Part shown: piece by piece, positions 1 to 8,253 of the stretch | Layout of the letters: the number at the start of each line of letters is the position of its first letter | How positions within the stretch are numbered: position 1 is the first letter of the stretch | Virus record (IMG/VR): IMGVR_UViG_3300025703_000013 | Coordinates: 1-35,931 of that record | Length of the DNA stretch: 35,931 nucleotides | Direction: 5' to 3' (one strand) | Source: a virus | The notes under the pieces: model-generated | What the model saw: the letters and a program-made list of their open reading frames with translations, nothing else | Database searches by the model: none | What the model was told of the DNA's origin: nothing | Program-made: the position numbers and the translations under genes

Positions 1-559
1 GGATTATGTTGCTATTGAAAACGCTGTTGGGATTGTTGTCCCCGCTAATACCATTTTTGAAGTCTATAATGTCGCCGATGCTAATAATATTACCCTTTAT
101 GCGCCTTTTATTACCGGAGCTTATCTTGGTGGTGGAACATTGGCGCGAGTATCGAACATACAGATCTACACAAAGCAATTTAATCCCTATGACAAAGATG
201 ATTCTAATGTCTATCTGGCCAGAGTAGATTTTGCCGTAGAAAGAACGCCAGCAGGACAAATAACCGTTGATTATTATCCTTCAGCAACTGAAGTATCAAT
301 GATAACGCAAGGTAAGGCTACGCAGACTATCATGGGTACGGGAGTATTAGAGACTAACGCCTATAATCCTCTTCTCTATCCTCTTGAAGTTGAACAAGAA
401 CGATTAAATCATCCGGTCTACTTCCAATCATCGGGAACCTGCATACAGTTGGTGCTTTATTTCACGCCACCTCAGATTTCTAATATGCAGATTGCTTGGA
501 GTGATTTTGAATTAGACGCTATGACTATCTACACAATGAGATCAGGAAGGATGCAGTAA
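1..559 (+). CDS. Tail (stabilisation-type) protein, C-terminal part, cut by left edge
   Basis: The frame is open from the left edge (first full codon at base 2) and gives at least 185 residues. The first internal ATG is not taken as a start because coding sequence clearly continues upstream (VAIENAVGIVV, then ITGAYLGGG). The protein is beta-rich and ends with the pattern seen at the C-terminus of large podovirus tail proteins: ISNIQIYTK-like segment, VYLARVDFAVERT, TVDYYPS, GTGVLET, then LDAMTIYTMRSGRMQ. The right edge of the window holds the N-terminal part of a protein of the same type, so both may be one gene in a circular genome. Function is inferred as part of the tail or neck; family recognition is from memory of similar phage proteins. 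Confidence 0.6.
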   Translation, partial: DYVAIENAVGIVVPANTIFEVYNVADANNITLYAPFITGAYLGGGTLARVSNIQIYTKQFNPYDKDDSNVYLARVDFAVERTPAGQITVDYYPSATEVSMITQGKATQTIMGTGVLETNAYNPLLYPLEVEQERLNHPVYFQSSGTCIQLVLYFTPPQISNMQIAWSDFELDAMTIYTMRSGRMQ

Positions 560-1080
560 TGGCAACGTCGAGTGAATATGGTGCATTTCTTAATACTACG
601 CAGGTATGGGATGTCTCAAATGTTTATGCAGTAGAGAACATTTCCCCGCAGTTGAAAGAACTCCTTGTTCGTATGTATCAGAATCTTAATATCATGGCTC
701 AAGTTATCAATGTAAAAACCACCGGCCAGTTTCCCCTCATGGAAACCGTTGATAGCAATACCTGGTTCCCCAACCCACTCAATAACTCTTCAACAGCAGC
801 AGCCCCAGAAGAGAGACAGGAAATGCAAAAGACTTTCTATTTAACTAGCTTAGCGACCTTTAATCACGGCATTACTGTAACGCCCAATACCACTTTTACG
901 GCTTTTAGGGGAATGGCTAATGATACGGTAGGCAATAATTACTATCCGTTGCCTTGGCCTAGCGCAGCAGGATTAACTAATATTGAAATTAAAGTTAATG
1001 CTACGCAAGTAGTGATAACTAATAACAGTGGAATAACGTTTAACAAATCTTATCTGGTACTCTATTACTTACAGAGTTAA
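559..1080 (+). CDS. Conserved virion-type protein of unknown function, 173 aa
   Basis: ATG overlaps the previous stop (TAATG), so the two genes are translationally coupled; an AGGA-like site lies about 10 bases upstream. The product has an N-terminal helical part (QLKELLVRMYQNLNIMAQVIN) and a beta-rich C-terminal half rich in Asn and Thr, ending in LVLYYLQS. No signal peptide or membrane segment is visible. Its place directly after the tail protein and before two likely internal virion proteins suggests a small tail component. I do not recognise the family. Confidence 0.7.
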   Translation: MATSSEYGAFLNTTQVWDVSNVYAVENISPQLKELLVRMYQNLNIMAQVINVKTTGQFPLMETVDSNTWFPNPLNNSSTAAAPEERQEMQKTFYLTSLATFNHGITVTPNTTFTAFRGMANDTVGNNYYPLPWPSAAGLTNIEIKVNATQVVITNNSGITFNKSYLVLYYLQS

Positions 1081-1089
1081 GGAATAAAA

Positions 1090-1650
1090 ATGGCAAACAG
1101 CGCATCAAATTTCTTCTTCGGCAGTGAAGGTAGAGAACATCAGTTCCAGAGGTTTAATCCTCAACAACAATCAGCATTTAGCCAACTATTGGGCCAAGGC
1201 ATGATGAATGCAGGGCCCCAAGGGCAAGAGGATAGAGCAAGAAGACAGTTTAACACCCAGACCATACCGTCTATAGCCGAGAGATTTACTTCCTTTGGTG
1301 GGGCAAATAATTCCAATCGCGGTTCATCTGAATTTACGGGAGCATTGGGATCCGCAGGAGCTGATTTAGAATCACAACTTGCTTCATTGAGATCACAGTA
1401 TGGGCTACAACAAACTCAATTGGGTCTTACACCACAAACTGAAAATGCTTATTTCCAACGCCAACCAGGATTTCTAGAAAATGCGGGCATTGGATTAGCT
1501 CAAGGAGCAGGACAAGCATTAGCAAGTCCTATAAGTTCGGGACTTTCAGTGCTTGGTGGCGGGATTTCATCAGGATGGGAAGCCCTAATGCAGAACCCTC
1601 AAGTTAAACAGTTCATACAATTACTTCAACAAGGAAGAGGAGGACAGTAA
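1090..1650 (+). CDS. Probable internal virion protein, Gln/Gly-rich, 186 aa
   Basis: Preceded by AAGGAATAAAA at good spacing from ATG. The sequence is rich in Gln, Gly, Ser and Phe (FNPQQQSAF, then a Gly/Ala-rich stretch GIGLAQGAGQALA and SGLSVLGGGISSG), a composition typical of small tail or ejected virion proteins. The C-terminus is again Gln-rich (QFIQLLQQGRGGQ). It is two bases from the next gene and almost certainly co-expressed with it. No homology to a named family is recognised; the role is inferred from composition and neighbours. Confidence 0.65.
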   Translation: MANSASNFFFGSEGREHQFQRFNPQQQSAFSQLLGQGMMNAGPQGQEDRARRQFNTQTIPSIAERFTSFGGANNSNRGSSEFTGALGSAGADLESQLASLRSQYGLQQTQLGLTPQTENAYFQRQPGFLENAGIGLAQGAGQALASPISSGLSVLGGGISSGWEALMQNPQVKQFIQLLQQGRGGQ

Positions 1651-1651
1651 C

Positions 1652-2878
1652 ATGGTACAAATAATACAAGAAACAAATCCTGGCGGTAATATTGGTGCAG
1701 CTCTTGGTACTGGATTAAGCAAAGGCTTAGAGGCATTGGCCGCGTCACGTCTGAAACAAATTCAAGATAGACATGCTCTTTCTGAAAAAACAAAAGCTTT
1801 TAAAGATTCAGGCTACTTTAATGATAAAGAGTCGGCTTTTCTTGCAGGTCTTCCTGAAAAGACTTCAGGGCCAATTATAAAAGCCTTTCTTGAAAAAGGA
1901 GGTATGCAGCAAGAGCAAGCACAAGAAGGTTCTCAGTTAGAACAGAGTATGGCTCCTTTACAGCAACAGCCTCAACAAAAAATGCAGGCACCCGATTTTT
2001 CCCATAAAGCACTTTTGGATTTATTAGGATCTCCATCCTTAAGCAAGGTAGGCCTTTCTCCTTCTCAGGAACAACCTGTTGCTGAAATAATGCAAAAAGC
2101 GGGATCAAATCCTCAGCAACAATTGACTCCCGAACAACTACAGGTGAAAGAAGGACGGATAGCTGAACATCAGAAGCGGAAGAGCCTTGGAGAGGTCTTA
2201 AGTCAACCAACTAAAGCAGAATCTGCCAAAGAACAAATAGCACTCCGCAAAGAAACACAACCAATAGTAGATAAGCTTACTAATGATAAGGACTTTGCTG
2301 ATTTCTCCGATTCTCGTATTAACAAGATGGAGAATTTAGTTAAGAAGGGAAGTTTGCCTAACGCTTCTTTTTATAGTCTTTTTAAGAAGCTTGATGAAAA
2401 AGGACATGCTATAGAAGGTGCAGGAATTGGTGGCGTACTTGGTGCAGCAATTGGTGGTCCCGTTGGAGCGATTGCCGGTGGAATTATAGGAGGAGTTGGT
2501 GGAAGTTTAATAAGCCCCATAGCAAATATGTTAAGATATGCCCAAAGGCAAACATCTCCTGATGCTGAAGAATTTGAAAAGCTATCATCTGAATTCATAA
2601 AAGGCGCTAAGGCATTGTTTGGATCAAGAATTACTGACGCAGATTTAAACGCTTTTCTAGCCCAGATACCTACTTTAGCTAATACCGATCATGGCAAACT
2701 TCAGATTATAAAAAATATGCGCATAACTAACGATATTTCTAAAGTGAAATATAATGAACTTAAGAAGATTCTGAAAGAAAATGGCAATAGAAGGCCAATA
2801 GATTTAGCTTTTCAGATAGAAGAACGATCTAAGGATAAGATTGATAAATTAGCAAAAGAATTCGAAACTGTTAGTTAG
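1652..2878 (+). CDS. Probable DNA-ejection (internal virion) protein, 408 aa
   Basis: ATG follows the AGGAGGACAGTAAC site overlapping the end of the previous gene. The N-terminal region has a Gly/Ala-rich start, followed by Gln-rich helical segments (residues about 85-190). Residues about 254-290 form a Gly/Ala/Ile-rich stretch with GxxxG-type spacing (GAGIGGVLGAAIGG), which resembles a glycine-zipper membrane-inserting hairpin. The C-terminal third is charged and helical. Such an arrangement suits an ejection protein that leaves the virion and helps DNA cross the envelope. This is inference from composition and position; sequence family is not recognised. Its 3' end overlaps the opposing small gene by 8 bases. 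Confidence 0.65.
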   Translation: MVQIIQETNPGGNIGAALGTGLSKGLEALAASRLKQIQDRHALSEKTKAFKDSGYFNDKESAFLAGLPEKTSGPIIKAFLEKGGMQQEQAQEGSQLEQSMAPLQQQPQQKMQAPDFSHKALLDLLGSPSLSKVGLSPSQEQPVAEIMQKAGSNPQQQLTPEQLQVKEGRIAEHQKRKSLGEVLSQPTKAESAKEQIALRKETQPIVDKLTNDKDFADFSDSRINKMENLVKKGSLPNASFYSLFKKLDEKGHAIEGAGIGGVLGAAIGGPVGAIAGGIIGGVGGSLISPIANMLRYAQRQTSPDAEEFEKLSSEFIKGAKALFGSRITDADLNAFLAQIPTLANTDHGKLQIIKNMRITNDISKVKYNELKKILKENGNRRPIDLAFQIEERSKDKIDKLAKEFETVS

Positions 2879-3029
2879 CAGTATCTTGCATATATTCATA
2901 AGCAACTATTATTATAAAAATTAATGGTGCCATGAATAAAAGAGTTGCAGCCATCCATTTATGCAATGAATGCTTACATTTCTCTTTACTAAGCCAATTT
3001 CTTACTTTGCATTCTTTATGTAAATTCAT
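2871..3029 (-). CDS. Membrane micro-protein, 52 aa
   Basis: Begins at an ATG that shares bases with the stop of the upstream gene (ATGA overlap), the best evidence that it is real. It encodes a Lys/His/Cys-rich N-terminus (about 24 residues) followed by one hydrophobic segment, AATLLFMAPLIFIIIVAY, and a short polar tail. A single-pass, N-in topology is likely from the positive N-terminus. It is the last gene of the leftward operon and converges with the ejection-protein gene, overlapping its final 8 bases. Function unknown; holin or host-envelope effector roles are possible but unsupported. Confidence 0.65.
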   Translation of the reverse strand: MNLHKECKVRNWLSKEKCKHSLHKWMAATLLFMAPLIFIIIVAYEYMQDTAN

Positions 3030-3319
3030 GTCTTATTCAACTTCCAGGCTACATAACCAGGTTTTCTAAACGGTTCAAAATCCATGAACTTTAACGCAGG
3101 AATACTGGTGTAGTCTATATTGCCTTTTCGTAGTATGGCATCGAACTTAAAATCGCCACCACACGAAGGTTCATTAAAGGATGCCTCTCTTAGTAAGACG
3201 AGTAGGTTTTCTTCCTGCTCAATCTGTTTTTTAAGGTCTTTTTTGACTTCCCATAACTGAGCGGCAATAGTTACCCAGTGGCTGTCGCGTTGTTTATATT
3301 TGCTTTCAAAAGTAATCAT
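3026..3319 (-). CDS. Stand-alone C-terminal segment of a YqaJ/lambda-exonuclease-type protein
   Basis: The start is placed at the second ATG because GGAGG lies 6 bases upstream of it; a longer start at 3331 adds four residues. The product (97 aa) has a helical, charged coiled-coil-like middle and ends with the pattern that closes many YqaJ-family recombination nucleases: GNIDYTSIPALKFMDFEPFR then a short final strand. The catalytic domain of that family (GxSE, D-x-E-x-K) is absent and the frame is closed by a TAA upstream, so this is either a domain that acts alone or a remnant. The ERF annealing protein elsewhere in the phage would normally partner a full exonuclease. Family resemblance is by eye. 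Confidence 0.55.
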   Translation of the reverse strand: MITFESKYKQRDSHWVTIAAQLWEVKKDLKKQIEQEENLLVLLREASFNEPSCGGDFKFDAILRKGNIDYTSIPALKFMDFEPFRKPGYVAWKLNKT

Positions 3320-3369
3320 TTTTTCCTCCATTTGATGTTCCTCTAGATGTATTCGTATTTATCATAATG

Positions 3370-3705
3370 TCAGTGATAACATTCAGTGCCTTCGCATTTA
3401 CATTTTCCCAATAATTTTTCTAATAACTCTTGATCGGCATGTGAATCAAAATATTTAAATTGATCATCTATAATTTCTCTTTCATGGAAAGACCGTTTTC
3501 CCATTTCAATAAACCATTGATGAAAATGATTCATTAAATATGCATAATCCATCCATTCAGAGAGCAAATGAGTAATAACCTCTTTAGAAGCATTATTTTT
3601 TATAGCATCATTTACTTTATCACTTGATGCATTATAAAGATTAATGAATCCATTCATGTTTTTGTTAATATTTCGTATGAATTCTTGTGCTTGTTGTTTA
3701 TTCAC
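3370..3705 (-). CDS. Helical protein of unknown function, about 111 aa
   Basis: The chosen GTG start overlaps the end of the ribbon-helix-helix gene (GTGAATAA), avoiding a 44-base overlap that the upstream ATG at 3741 would need; the longer version would be 123 aa. The protein looks all-helical and acidic, with NKNMNGFINLYNAS and EWMDYAYLMNHFHQWF segments, and ends with a Cys/His group (CKCEGTECYH) that could bind metal. No family recognised. It lies between the RHH gene and the YqaJ-like piece in a leftward operon. Confidence 0.6.
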   Translation of the reverse strand: MNKQQAQEFIRNINKNMNGFINLYNASSDKVNDAIKNNASKEVITHLLSEWMDYAYLMNHFHQWFIEMGKRSFHEREIIDDQFKYFDSHADQELLEKLLGKCKCEGTECYH

Positions 3706-3874
3706 GTTCTTTCTCTTTCTTAACTTTTTGTATAATCGCATCCAAGACCCAATCTTTGATGCTCATGTTGTAATCAAGCGCCCGTTGCTTGATCTCTTTA
3801 TGCCAGTTATCAGGAATCTCAATTGCTAATTGTTTAGGCCGTTTCTTCATCTCATCCGTCATAGTAACTTTCAT
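3698..3874 (-). CDS. Arc/CopG-like ribbon-helix-helix protein, 58 aa
   Basis: A short gene with ATG after GGAAACA. The sequence has the ribbon-helix-helix layout: a basic start, a short strand (KQLAIEIPD), then two helices (NWHKEIKQRALDYN and SIKDWVLDAIIQKVKK). Proteins of this size and pattern bind DNA as dimers and often repress their own operon. It is the first gene behind the leftward promoter at 3894-3926, whose -10 region is covered by two copies of an 8-bp repeat, so autoregulation is likely but inferred. Confidence 0.7.
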   Translation of the reverse strand: MKVTMTDEMKKRPKQLAIEIPDNWHKEIKQRALDYNMSIKDWVLDAIIQKVKKEKERE

Positions 3875-3893
3875 TGTTTCCTTCTTACTTATA

Positions 3894-3926
3894 TTACTAG
3901 ATTACTAGAATTCTTGTGATTGTCAA
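3894..3926 (-). promoter_or_regulatory. Leftward sigma70-type promoter with tandem operator-like repeat
   Basis: Read on the minus strand: TTGACA (3926-3921), 16 bases, TAATCT (3904-3899). Two perfect tandem copies of TCTAGTAA (3909-3902 and 3901-3894) overlap the -10 and the start region, the usual size for a ribbon-helix-helix dimer site array. It drives the genes 3874 to 2871. Seen directly in sequence; the operator role is inferred. Confidence 0.6.
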
Positions 3927-4001
3927 CTATTACTTGCTATCGGTTATTGATGTGTTCTACGATGGGTCTGAATCTACAAACAGTACTTTAAGGAGTCCTC
4001 A

Positions 4002-4673
4002 ATGGTAACCCCTCGTCGTGTCGTCGCTTATGGGCTTTCAGATGCCCTGCCTAATGTTTTCCCAGCTCCTATTGTGGCCAAGAGGGTACCTACTTCCTCT
4101 GATATAGGGTATCTATTTGGTCAAGTGTGGTTAGTTCCCGCTTCTAATGTTGCCTATATGTTGGTATCCGTAGTGGCCAATGTTGCTACTTGGAATCTTC
4201 TTGAATCAAGTGGCAGTTCAGGAGTCTTTTCTTCTCTTACTGTAACTCCTGGCCCTATTTCTCTGACTGGTACTACCGGTATCAACGTATCGGGAGCTGG
4301 CGTTACTACCATTAATACGGGTGGTACTGGTGCGCTTAATCTTGGAAATGCGACTGGTAATACCGCTGTTACCGGTTCTTTAGGAACAACTACTTCTCTT
4401 TCAGCAGGAACGACTGTTACTGCCGGAACGGGATTAACGGTAACTCTTGGCAATGCCACATTAACAAACGGTAACTTAGTTCTTTCAACAGCAGCAACCT
4501 ATGTTTCTCTTCCAGGGCCAGTAAATATCATGTCTGGTGCAGGAGCTCCTGCAGCAGGACTCGCTGTCAACGTTGGAGACATGTATATCAATACAACCGC
4601 TGCCTCTGCAACTACACGGCTTTATATAGCAACTGCTGCGTCTACATGGACTTACATTGCGGCTAATGCTTAA
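4002..4673 (+). CDS. Fibre-like beta-repeat protein, 223 aa
   Basis: Start ATG follows TTTAAGGAGTCCTCA, a strong ribosome binding site. An N-terminal part of about 70 residues (RVVAYGLSDALPNVFPAPIVAK) is followed by low-complexity Gly/Thr/Asn beta repeats of the kind ITxGGTGxLNLG and TTSLSAGTTVTAGTG, then a C-terminal module that reads VGDMYINTTAAS and TTRLYIATAASTW. Such sequences form trimeric beta-helical shafts in phage fibres. It opens the receptor-binding cluster and ends at a strong terminator, so it may be expressed apart from the larger fibres. Confidence 0.65.
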   Translation: MVTPRRVVAYGLSDALPNVFPAPIVAKRVPTSSDIGYLFGQVWLVPASNVAYMLVSVVANVATWNLLESSGSSGVFSSLTVTPGPISLTGTTGINVSGAGVTTINTGGTGALNLGNATGNTAVTGSLGTTTSLSAGTTVTAGTGLTVTLGNATLTNGNLVLSTAATYVSLPGPVNIMSGAGAPAAGLAVNVGDMYINTTAASATTRLYIATAASTWTYIAANA

Positions 4674-4688
4674 TCACGAATAATAACC

Positions 4689-4713
4689 AGGGGCTGCCAA
4701 AGAACAGCCCCTT
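4689..4713 (+). terminator. Rho-independent terminator after fibre-like gene
   Basis: Perfect 8-bp GC-rich stem AGGGGCTG / CAGCCCCT (4689-4696 with 4705-4712), 8-base loop, followed by TTATAA. The tail is short in T, so termination may be partial, with read-through into the next gene. Confidence 0.65.
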
Positions 4714-4731
4714 ATAACTAAAAGGACGATT

Positions 4732-4947
4732 ATGAATGTAAATCAATATGCGACCGTAAACTTAGAAATAGTGAATGAAGCTAGAAAGCATCAATTGCTT
4801 ATTGCTATGGGAACGCCATGGGAAGAAGCAGAACAAGTTGTTGATGGATTTAAAGCAACCCTTCTTGAAATGAAACGGTTATCCCAAAAACCACCAGAGC
4901 CAGAAGCAACCCAACCAGTTGACCAACCAGCACCAGAAAGTGAGTAA
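4732..4947 (+). CDS. Small acidic protein of unknown function, 71 aa
   Basis: ATG is preceded by AAAAGGACGATT. The product begins with a helical part (VNLEIVNEARKHQLLIAMG, then PWEEAEQVV) and ends with a Pro/Glu/Gln tail (PEPEATQPVDQPAPE) that is probably disordered. No membrane segment is visible. It lies two bases before the next gene inside the tail cluster; a chaperone or linker role for fibres is possible but not shown. Confidence 0.6.
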   Translation: MNVNQYATVNLEIVNEARKHQLLIAMGTPWEEAEQVVDGFKATLLEMKRLSQKPPEPEATQPVDQPAPESE

Positions 4948-4949
4948 TC

Positions 4950-5288
4950 ATGGCATTGTTACAAATTAAAGCAGTTGTTCTTAGCCAGTTTCCAGCGAGT
5001 ACCCTTACCGCTTCCTATCAGCCCATCAATCCATCAGGACTATCAAACCCTTGTTACCTGATACGACTAGTTAATGATTCAAATCAATCAGTTCTTATCA
5101 GTTATGATGGGACCAATGATCATGAATATATGCTTGCCGGTACTTTTTATGATATCTATGGGCCTACTAATGCAATTCAGCAGAGTCATGGCGGCCAATG
5201 GCCTCAGGGAACTATTGTCTATGTTAAGTCGGGCTCAAGTGGTACTGGAGTAATTAATCTTTCAGCTTATTACCAACGATATTCTTAA
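4950..5288 (+). CDS. Small beta-sandwich virion protein, 112 aa, paralogue of next gene
   Basis: ATG follows closely on the previous stop. The sequence is mostly beta with the signature LIRLVNDSNQSVLISYDGT, then DHEYMLAG, and a GTIVYVKSGSSGTGVINLSAYYQ end. The next gene shares the same order of elements (NP.R/L..N.T....SFDG..DH; GT.VYVR.G...G.V.LT.FY), so the two are paralogues. Small proteins of this pattern recur near tail-fibre genes of podoviruses and are probably structural; the exact role is unknown. Confidence 0.65.
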   Translation: MALLQIKAVVLSQFPASTLTASYQPINPSGLSNPCYLIRLVNDSNQSVLISYDGTNDHEYMLAGTFYDIYGPTNAIQQSHGGQWPQGTIVYVKSGSSGTGVINLSAYYQRYS

Positions 5289-5298
5289 AGGAGCAACA

Positions 5299-5643
5299 TT
5301 GAGTAACCTAGCAGTAAGACTTTACCCAGAACCTTTGCGATCATTAGCCTTTGGGAGCATTTCTGGTACTTATGCCGGTATCGGAACAGCGATATCTAAT
5401 CCTGTACGAATATTTATGCTTCAAAATCTTACCGACACACAAATGTTCTTTTCCTTCGATGGCATTGTCGATCATATAACACTACCTCCGGATGCCTTTA
5501 TTCTGCTTGATGTTACTACTAACAAATCAATATCAGGTGGTTCACTCAATATTGCTGAAGGAACACGAGTCTATGTTAGAGAAGGCGCTGCTCCTAGTTT
5601 AGGGTCCGTGTATCTCACAGTATTTTACGGTCAAGGGGGCTAA
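5299..5643 (+). CDS. Small beta-sandwich virion protein, 114 aa, paralogue of previous gene
   Basis: Starts at TTG, chosen because AAAGGAGC sits at ideal spacing upstream and no ATG fits. It aligns in pattern with the previous protein: RIFMLQNLTDTQMFFSFDG, VDHITLPPDAFILLD, then GTRVYVREGAAPSLGSVYLTVFYGQ. A tandem duplication followed by divergence is the likely origin. Structural role in the tail inferred from neighbours. Confidence 0.65.
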   Translation: MSNLAVRLYPEPLRSLAFGSISGTYAGIGTAISNPVRIFMLQNLTDTQMFFSFDGIVDHITLPPDAFILLDVTTNKSISGGSLNIAEGTRVYVREGAAPSLGSVYLTVFYGQGG

Positions 5644-5644
5644 A

Positions 5645-7954
5645 ATGAGCCAAAGTGGGATTTATAATAACTCAACTCCTATACCACCAGGAACCTATGT
5701 AGAAACCCTCACGGGCAATGATGGTACTATTGTTGGGCCTAGCGCGTTAGGTAATATTAATGTTGTTGGGGATGGTACAACAACCTATGTAACCGGTAAT
5801 GCAGGAACTAATACAGAAACGATTACCCTTCACGGGATTACGCAATATGATGTTCAAGTTGGAGGAGCTAGTAATACTCTTGCTAACGTCTCGCCTTCTA
5901 CTGCGGGATTCGTATTAACCAGTAATGGCATTTCATCCAATCCAAGTTTTCAGGGATTGCCTGGTTCAAGTATTTCAATTACCGGAGATAGCGGTGGTGC
6001 ACAAGTTGGAAATGCATTTACCTTTACTGCTTCTGGTATTGGTCTGTCCTTTGCCGGAGCTGCGGATATCTTCACATTAGGCGGGACTTTATTATTAGCG
6101 AACGGGGGCACTTCTGCCTCTCTCACAGCAAACAACGGTGGCATCTTCTATTCAACGGCAACAGCAGGAGCTATTCTTGCTGGTACTGCCACCGCTCGCC
6201 AAATGTTACAATCTGGCGCAAGCACTACTCCTGCTTGGAGTACGGCTACGTGGCCAGCAACAACTACCATTGATCAACTTCTGTATTCTTCTGCCAATAA
6301 TGTTGTTGGTGGGGTCACCGCGGGAAACTATGGAGTTCTTATAAGTTCTTCTACCGGCGTGCCTTCATGGCTTGCTAACGGAACAACGGGGCAATTATTA
6401 ACGGCTACTACTGCCGGTACTCCTTCATGGGAAAATCCTGCAGCATCCAGCATAAGCATTACTGGCGATTCGGGTGGCGCACTTACAGGTGCAGCATTTA
6501 CTTTTACGGGAGCTTCTACAGGTCTTACCTTCGCAGGTAGTGGAAGTACCGAAACATTAACAGGAACTCTAGTAGTCGGAAACGGCGGTACGGGAGCTAC
6601 TACCCTTACATCTCATGGTGTTTTGTTAGGCAATACCACCAGTCCTATAACTGCCACCGCCGCAGGAACGACAGGTCAAGTATTAACAGGCGTTACCGGA
6701 TCAGCCCCAACTTTTCAATCACCAGCAGCTTCTTCTATATCCATAACCGGAGATTCTGGTGGTGCACTTACAGGTGCGGCATTCACCTTTACCGGCGGCA
6801 CAACAGGACTTTCATTTGGTGGCGCTGGATCTACTGAAACACTCTCAGGAACTTTAGCCGTAGCTAACGGTGGAACCGGCGCGACTAATCTAACAGGCGT
6901 TGTTACTGCTAATAATGGAACTGGCCCATTTACTGCAAGCGCAGTAACTCAATACGATGTTCTTGTAGGTGCCGCATCAAATTTAATCAGTTCAGTCGGG
7001 CCTGGAACTGCTCTTCAAGTATTGCAATCAGGGGGCAATGCGGCCAATCCTGCTTATAGTACGGCTACCTATCCTGCCACAACAACTATTAACCAACTGC
7101 TCTACTCCTCATCTAATAACGTCGTTGGCGGAGTCACCGCCGGAAACTATGGCGTTCTTATAAGTTCTTCTGCCGGCGTTCCCTCTTGGCTTACTAATGG
7201 AACAACCGGACAAGTGTTAACCGCTACGACATCGGGAATTGCTTCTTGGGCAGCAGCTGCTGCCGGCGGCATAACTACCATCAATGGTGATACGGGTTCA
7301 GTAACTGGTTCTACAGTGACGATAACGGGAGGCACCACAGGATTAACTTTTGGGGGCTCTGGAACAACGGATACTCTGGGTGGCACCCTTGTAATTGCCA
7401 ATGGGGGTACTAACGCAACATCGTTTACCCAATCAAATGGCATTGTTACCTATAACGGTACTAGATTAGTCAATTATGCTGGGCCACAAATAAGTTCTGG
7501 TGGCCTCATGACTAATACAAGTCAGCCGGCATTCTTATATTATTTAGGAACCACTGTTAGTGGATTTTCTGGAACTGGTACCCCCTACACTATTGGATCA
7601 ACACAAGCTTTAACCAAAGTATTTGATAATGACAGCAACTTCTCAACAAGTGGTGTATTTACTGCCCCTGTTACCGGTATATATAATTTCTATTTTGCAG
7701 TTTTAGTATTGAATTGTACTATCGCTTCAGAGTGTCAAATGCAACTTATTCCTTCTACCGGATCTTCTTACTCAACCAGACAAGATAGAAATGCTTCAAA
7801 TAATAATTTTGGTTTATCAGGAAGCTTTATTATAAATTTAACTTCTGGGACAACCGTTACTTTTGTCCTTGATACTTTTGGGGAAGTATCGAATACAAAT
7901 AATCTACAAGGCGCTCAAGCTAATACTTGGTTTGGCGGAAATTTGATTTGTTAG
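5645..7954 (+). CDS. Large tail fibre with internal repeats and C-terminal C1q-like domain, 769 aa
   Basis: The protein is built from repeated Gly/Thr/Ser beta units: SISITGDSGGALTGAAFTFT appears twice with a diverged third copy (SISITGDSGGAQVGNAFTF), each followed by a TLxVANGGTGAT-type block. A longer module, QLLYSS.NNVVGGVTAGNYG followed by VLISSS.GVPSWL.NGTTGQ, occurs at about 6259-6432 and again at about 7079-7252. The last 130 residues change character: FDNDSNFSTSGVFTAPVTG, IYNFYFAVL and a final WFGGNLIC match the C1q/TNF-like jelly-roll pattern, a trimeric binding head. Likely the main receptor-binding fibre. The DNA repeats can recombine and change shaft length. Confidence 0.75.
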   Translation: MSQSGIYNNSTPIPPGTYVETLTGNDGTIVGPSALGNINVVGDGTTTYVTGNAGTNTETITLHGITQYDVQVGGASNTLANVSPSTAGFVLTSNGISSNPSFQGLPGSSISITGDSGGAQVGNAFTFTASGIGLSFAGAADIFTLGGTLLLANGGTSASLTANNGGIFYSTATAGAILAGTATARQMLQSGASTTPAWSTATWPATTTIDQLLYSSANNVVGGVTAGNYGVLISSSTGVPSWLANGTTGQLLTATTAGTPSWENPAASSISITGDSGGALTGAAFTFTGASTGLTFAGSGSTETLTGTLVVGNGGTGATTLTSHGVLLGNTTSPITATAAGTTGQVLTGVTGSAPTFQSPAASSISITGDSGGALTGAAFTFTGGTTGLSFGGAGSTETLSGTLAVANGGTGATNLTGVVTANNGTGPFTASAVTQYDVLVGAASNLISSVGPGTALQVLQSGGNAANPAYSTATYPATTTINQLLYSSSNNVVGGVTAGNYGVLISSSAGVPSWLTNGTTGQVLTATTSGIASWAAAAAGGITTINGDTGSVTGSTVTITGGTTGLTFGGSGTTDTLGGTLVIANGGTNATSFTQSNGIVTYNGTRLVNYAGPQISSGGLMTNTSQPAFLYYLGTTVSGFSGTGTPYTIGSTQALTKVFDNDSNFSTSGVFTAPVTGIYNFYFAVLVLNCTIASECQMQLIPSTGSSYSTRQDRNASNNNFGLSGSFIINLTSGTTVTFVLDTFGEVSNTNNLQGAQANTWFGGNLIC

Positions 7955-7962
7955 GAACAATC

Positions 7963-8253
7963 ATGAAACGAATGTTTTTATTATTTCCTCTTTCAGTCTT
8001 AGCAGCCCAACCACCATTGCCAACCTTTGACAAAGACAAAGAACGTTCTGCTTTTGTAGAAGAATATAAAAAGCTGATGACTGAAGTCGAAACCGTATAT
8101 GAAGATATCCGTCATCCTGAATCAGCAGTAGAGAAAGCTCTTGAGGCTTATATCATCAAAGTTATTGAAGCAGAAGTTAAAAGTATTGCTGAACGGGAAG
8201 CTAAGAAGATATTAGCAGAACTTAATCCATTTCCCTCAAAGAAGGAAAAGTAA
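7963..8253 (+). CDS. Secreted small helical protein with signal peptide, 96 aa
   Basis: Start ATG at 7963 is chosen because TTAGGAACAATC precedes it and it begins a clean Sec signal peptide, MKRMFLLFPLSVLAA, with cleavage likely after AA. The mature part is charged and helical (FVEEYKKLMTEVETVYEDI, EAEVKSIAEREAKKILAEL), likely coiled coil. The stop overlaps the next start (TAATG). An exported helical protein between two fibre genes is unusual; it may be a periplasmic fibre chaperone or a host-envelope protein. Function unknown. Confidence 0.65.
   Translation: MKRMFLLFPLSVLAAQPPLPTFDKDKERSAFVEEYKKLMTEVETVYEDIRHPESAVEKALEAYIIKVIEAEVKSIAEREAKKILAELNPFPSKKEK

Noticed and set aside
6-227. Leu-rich open frame at the left edge
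   Set aside because: It is an out-of-frame reading of the tail protein, whose own frame has clear protein-like sequence from base 2.
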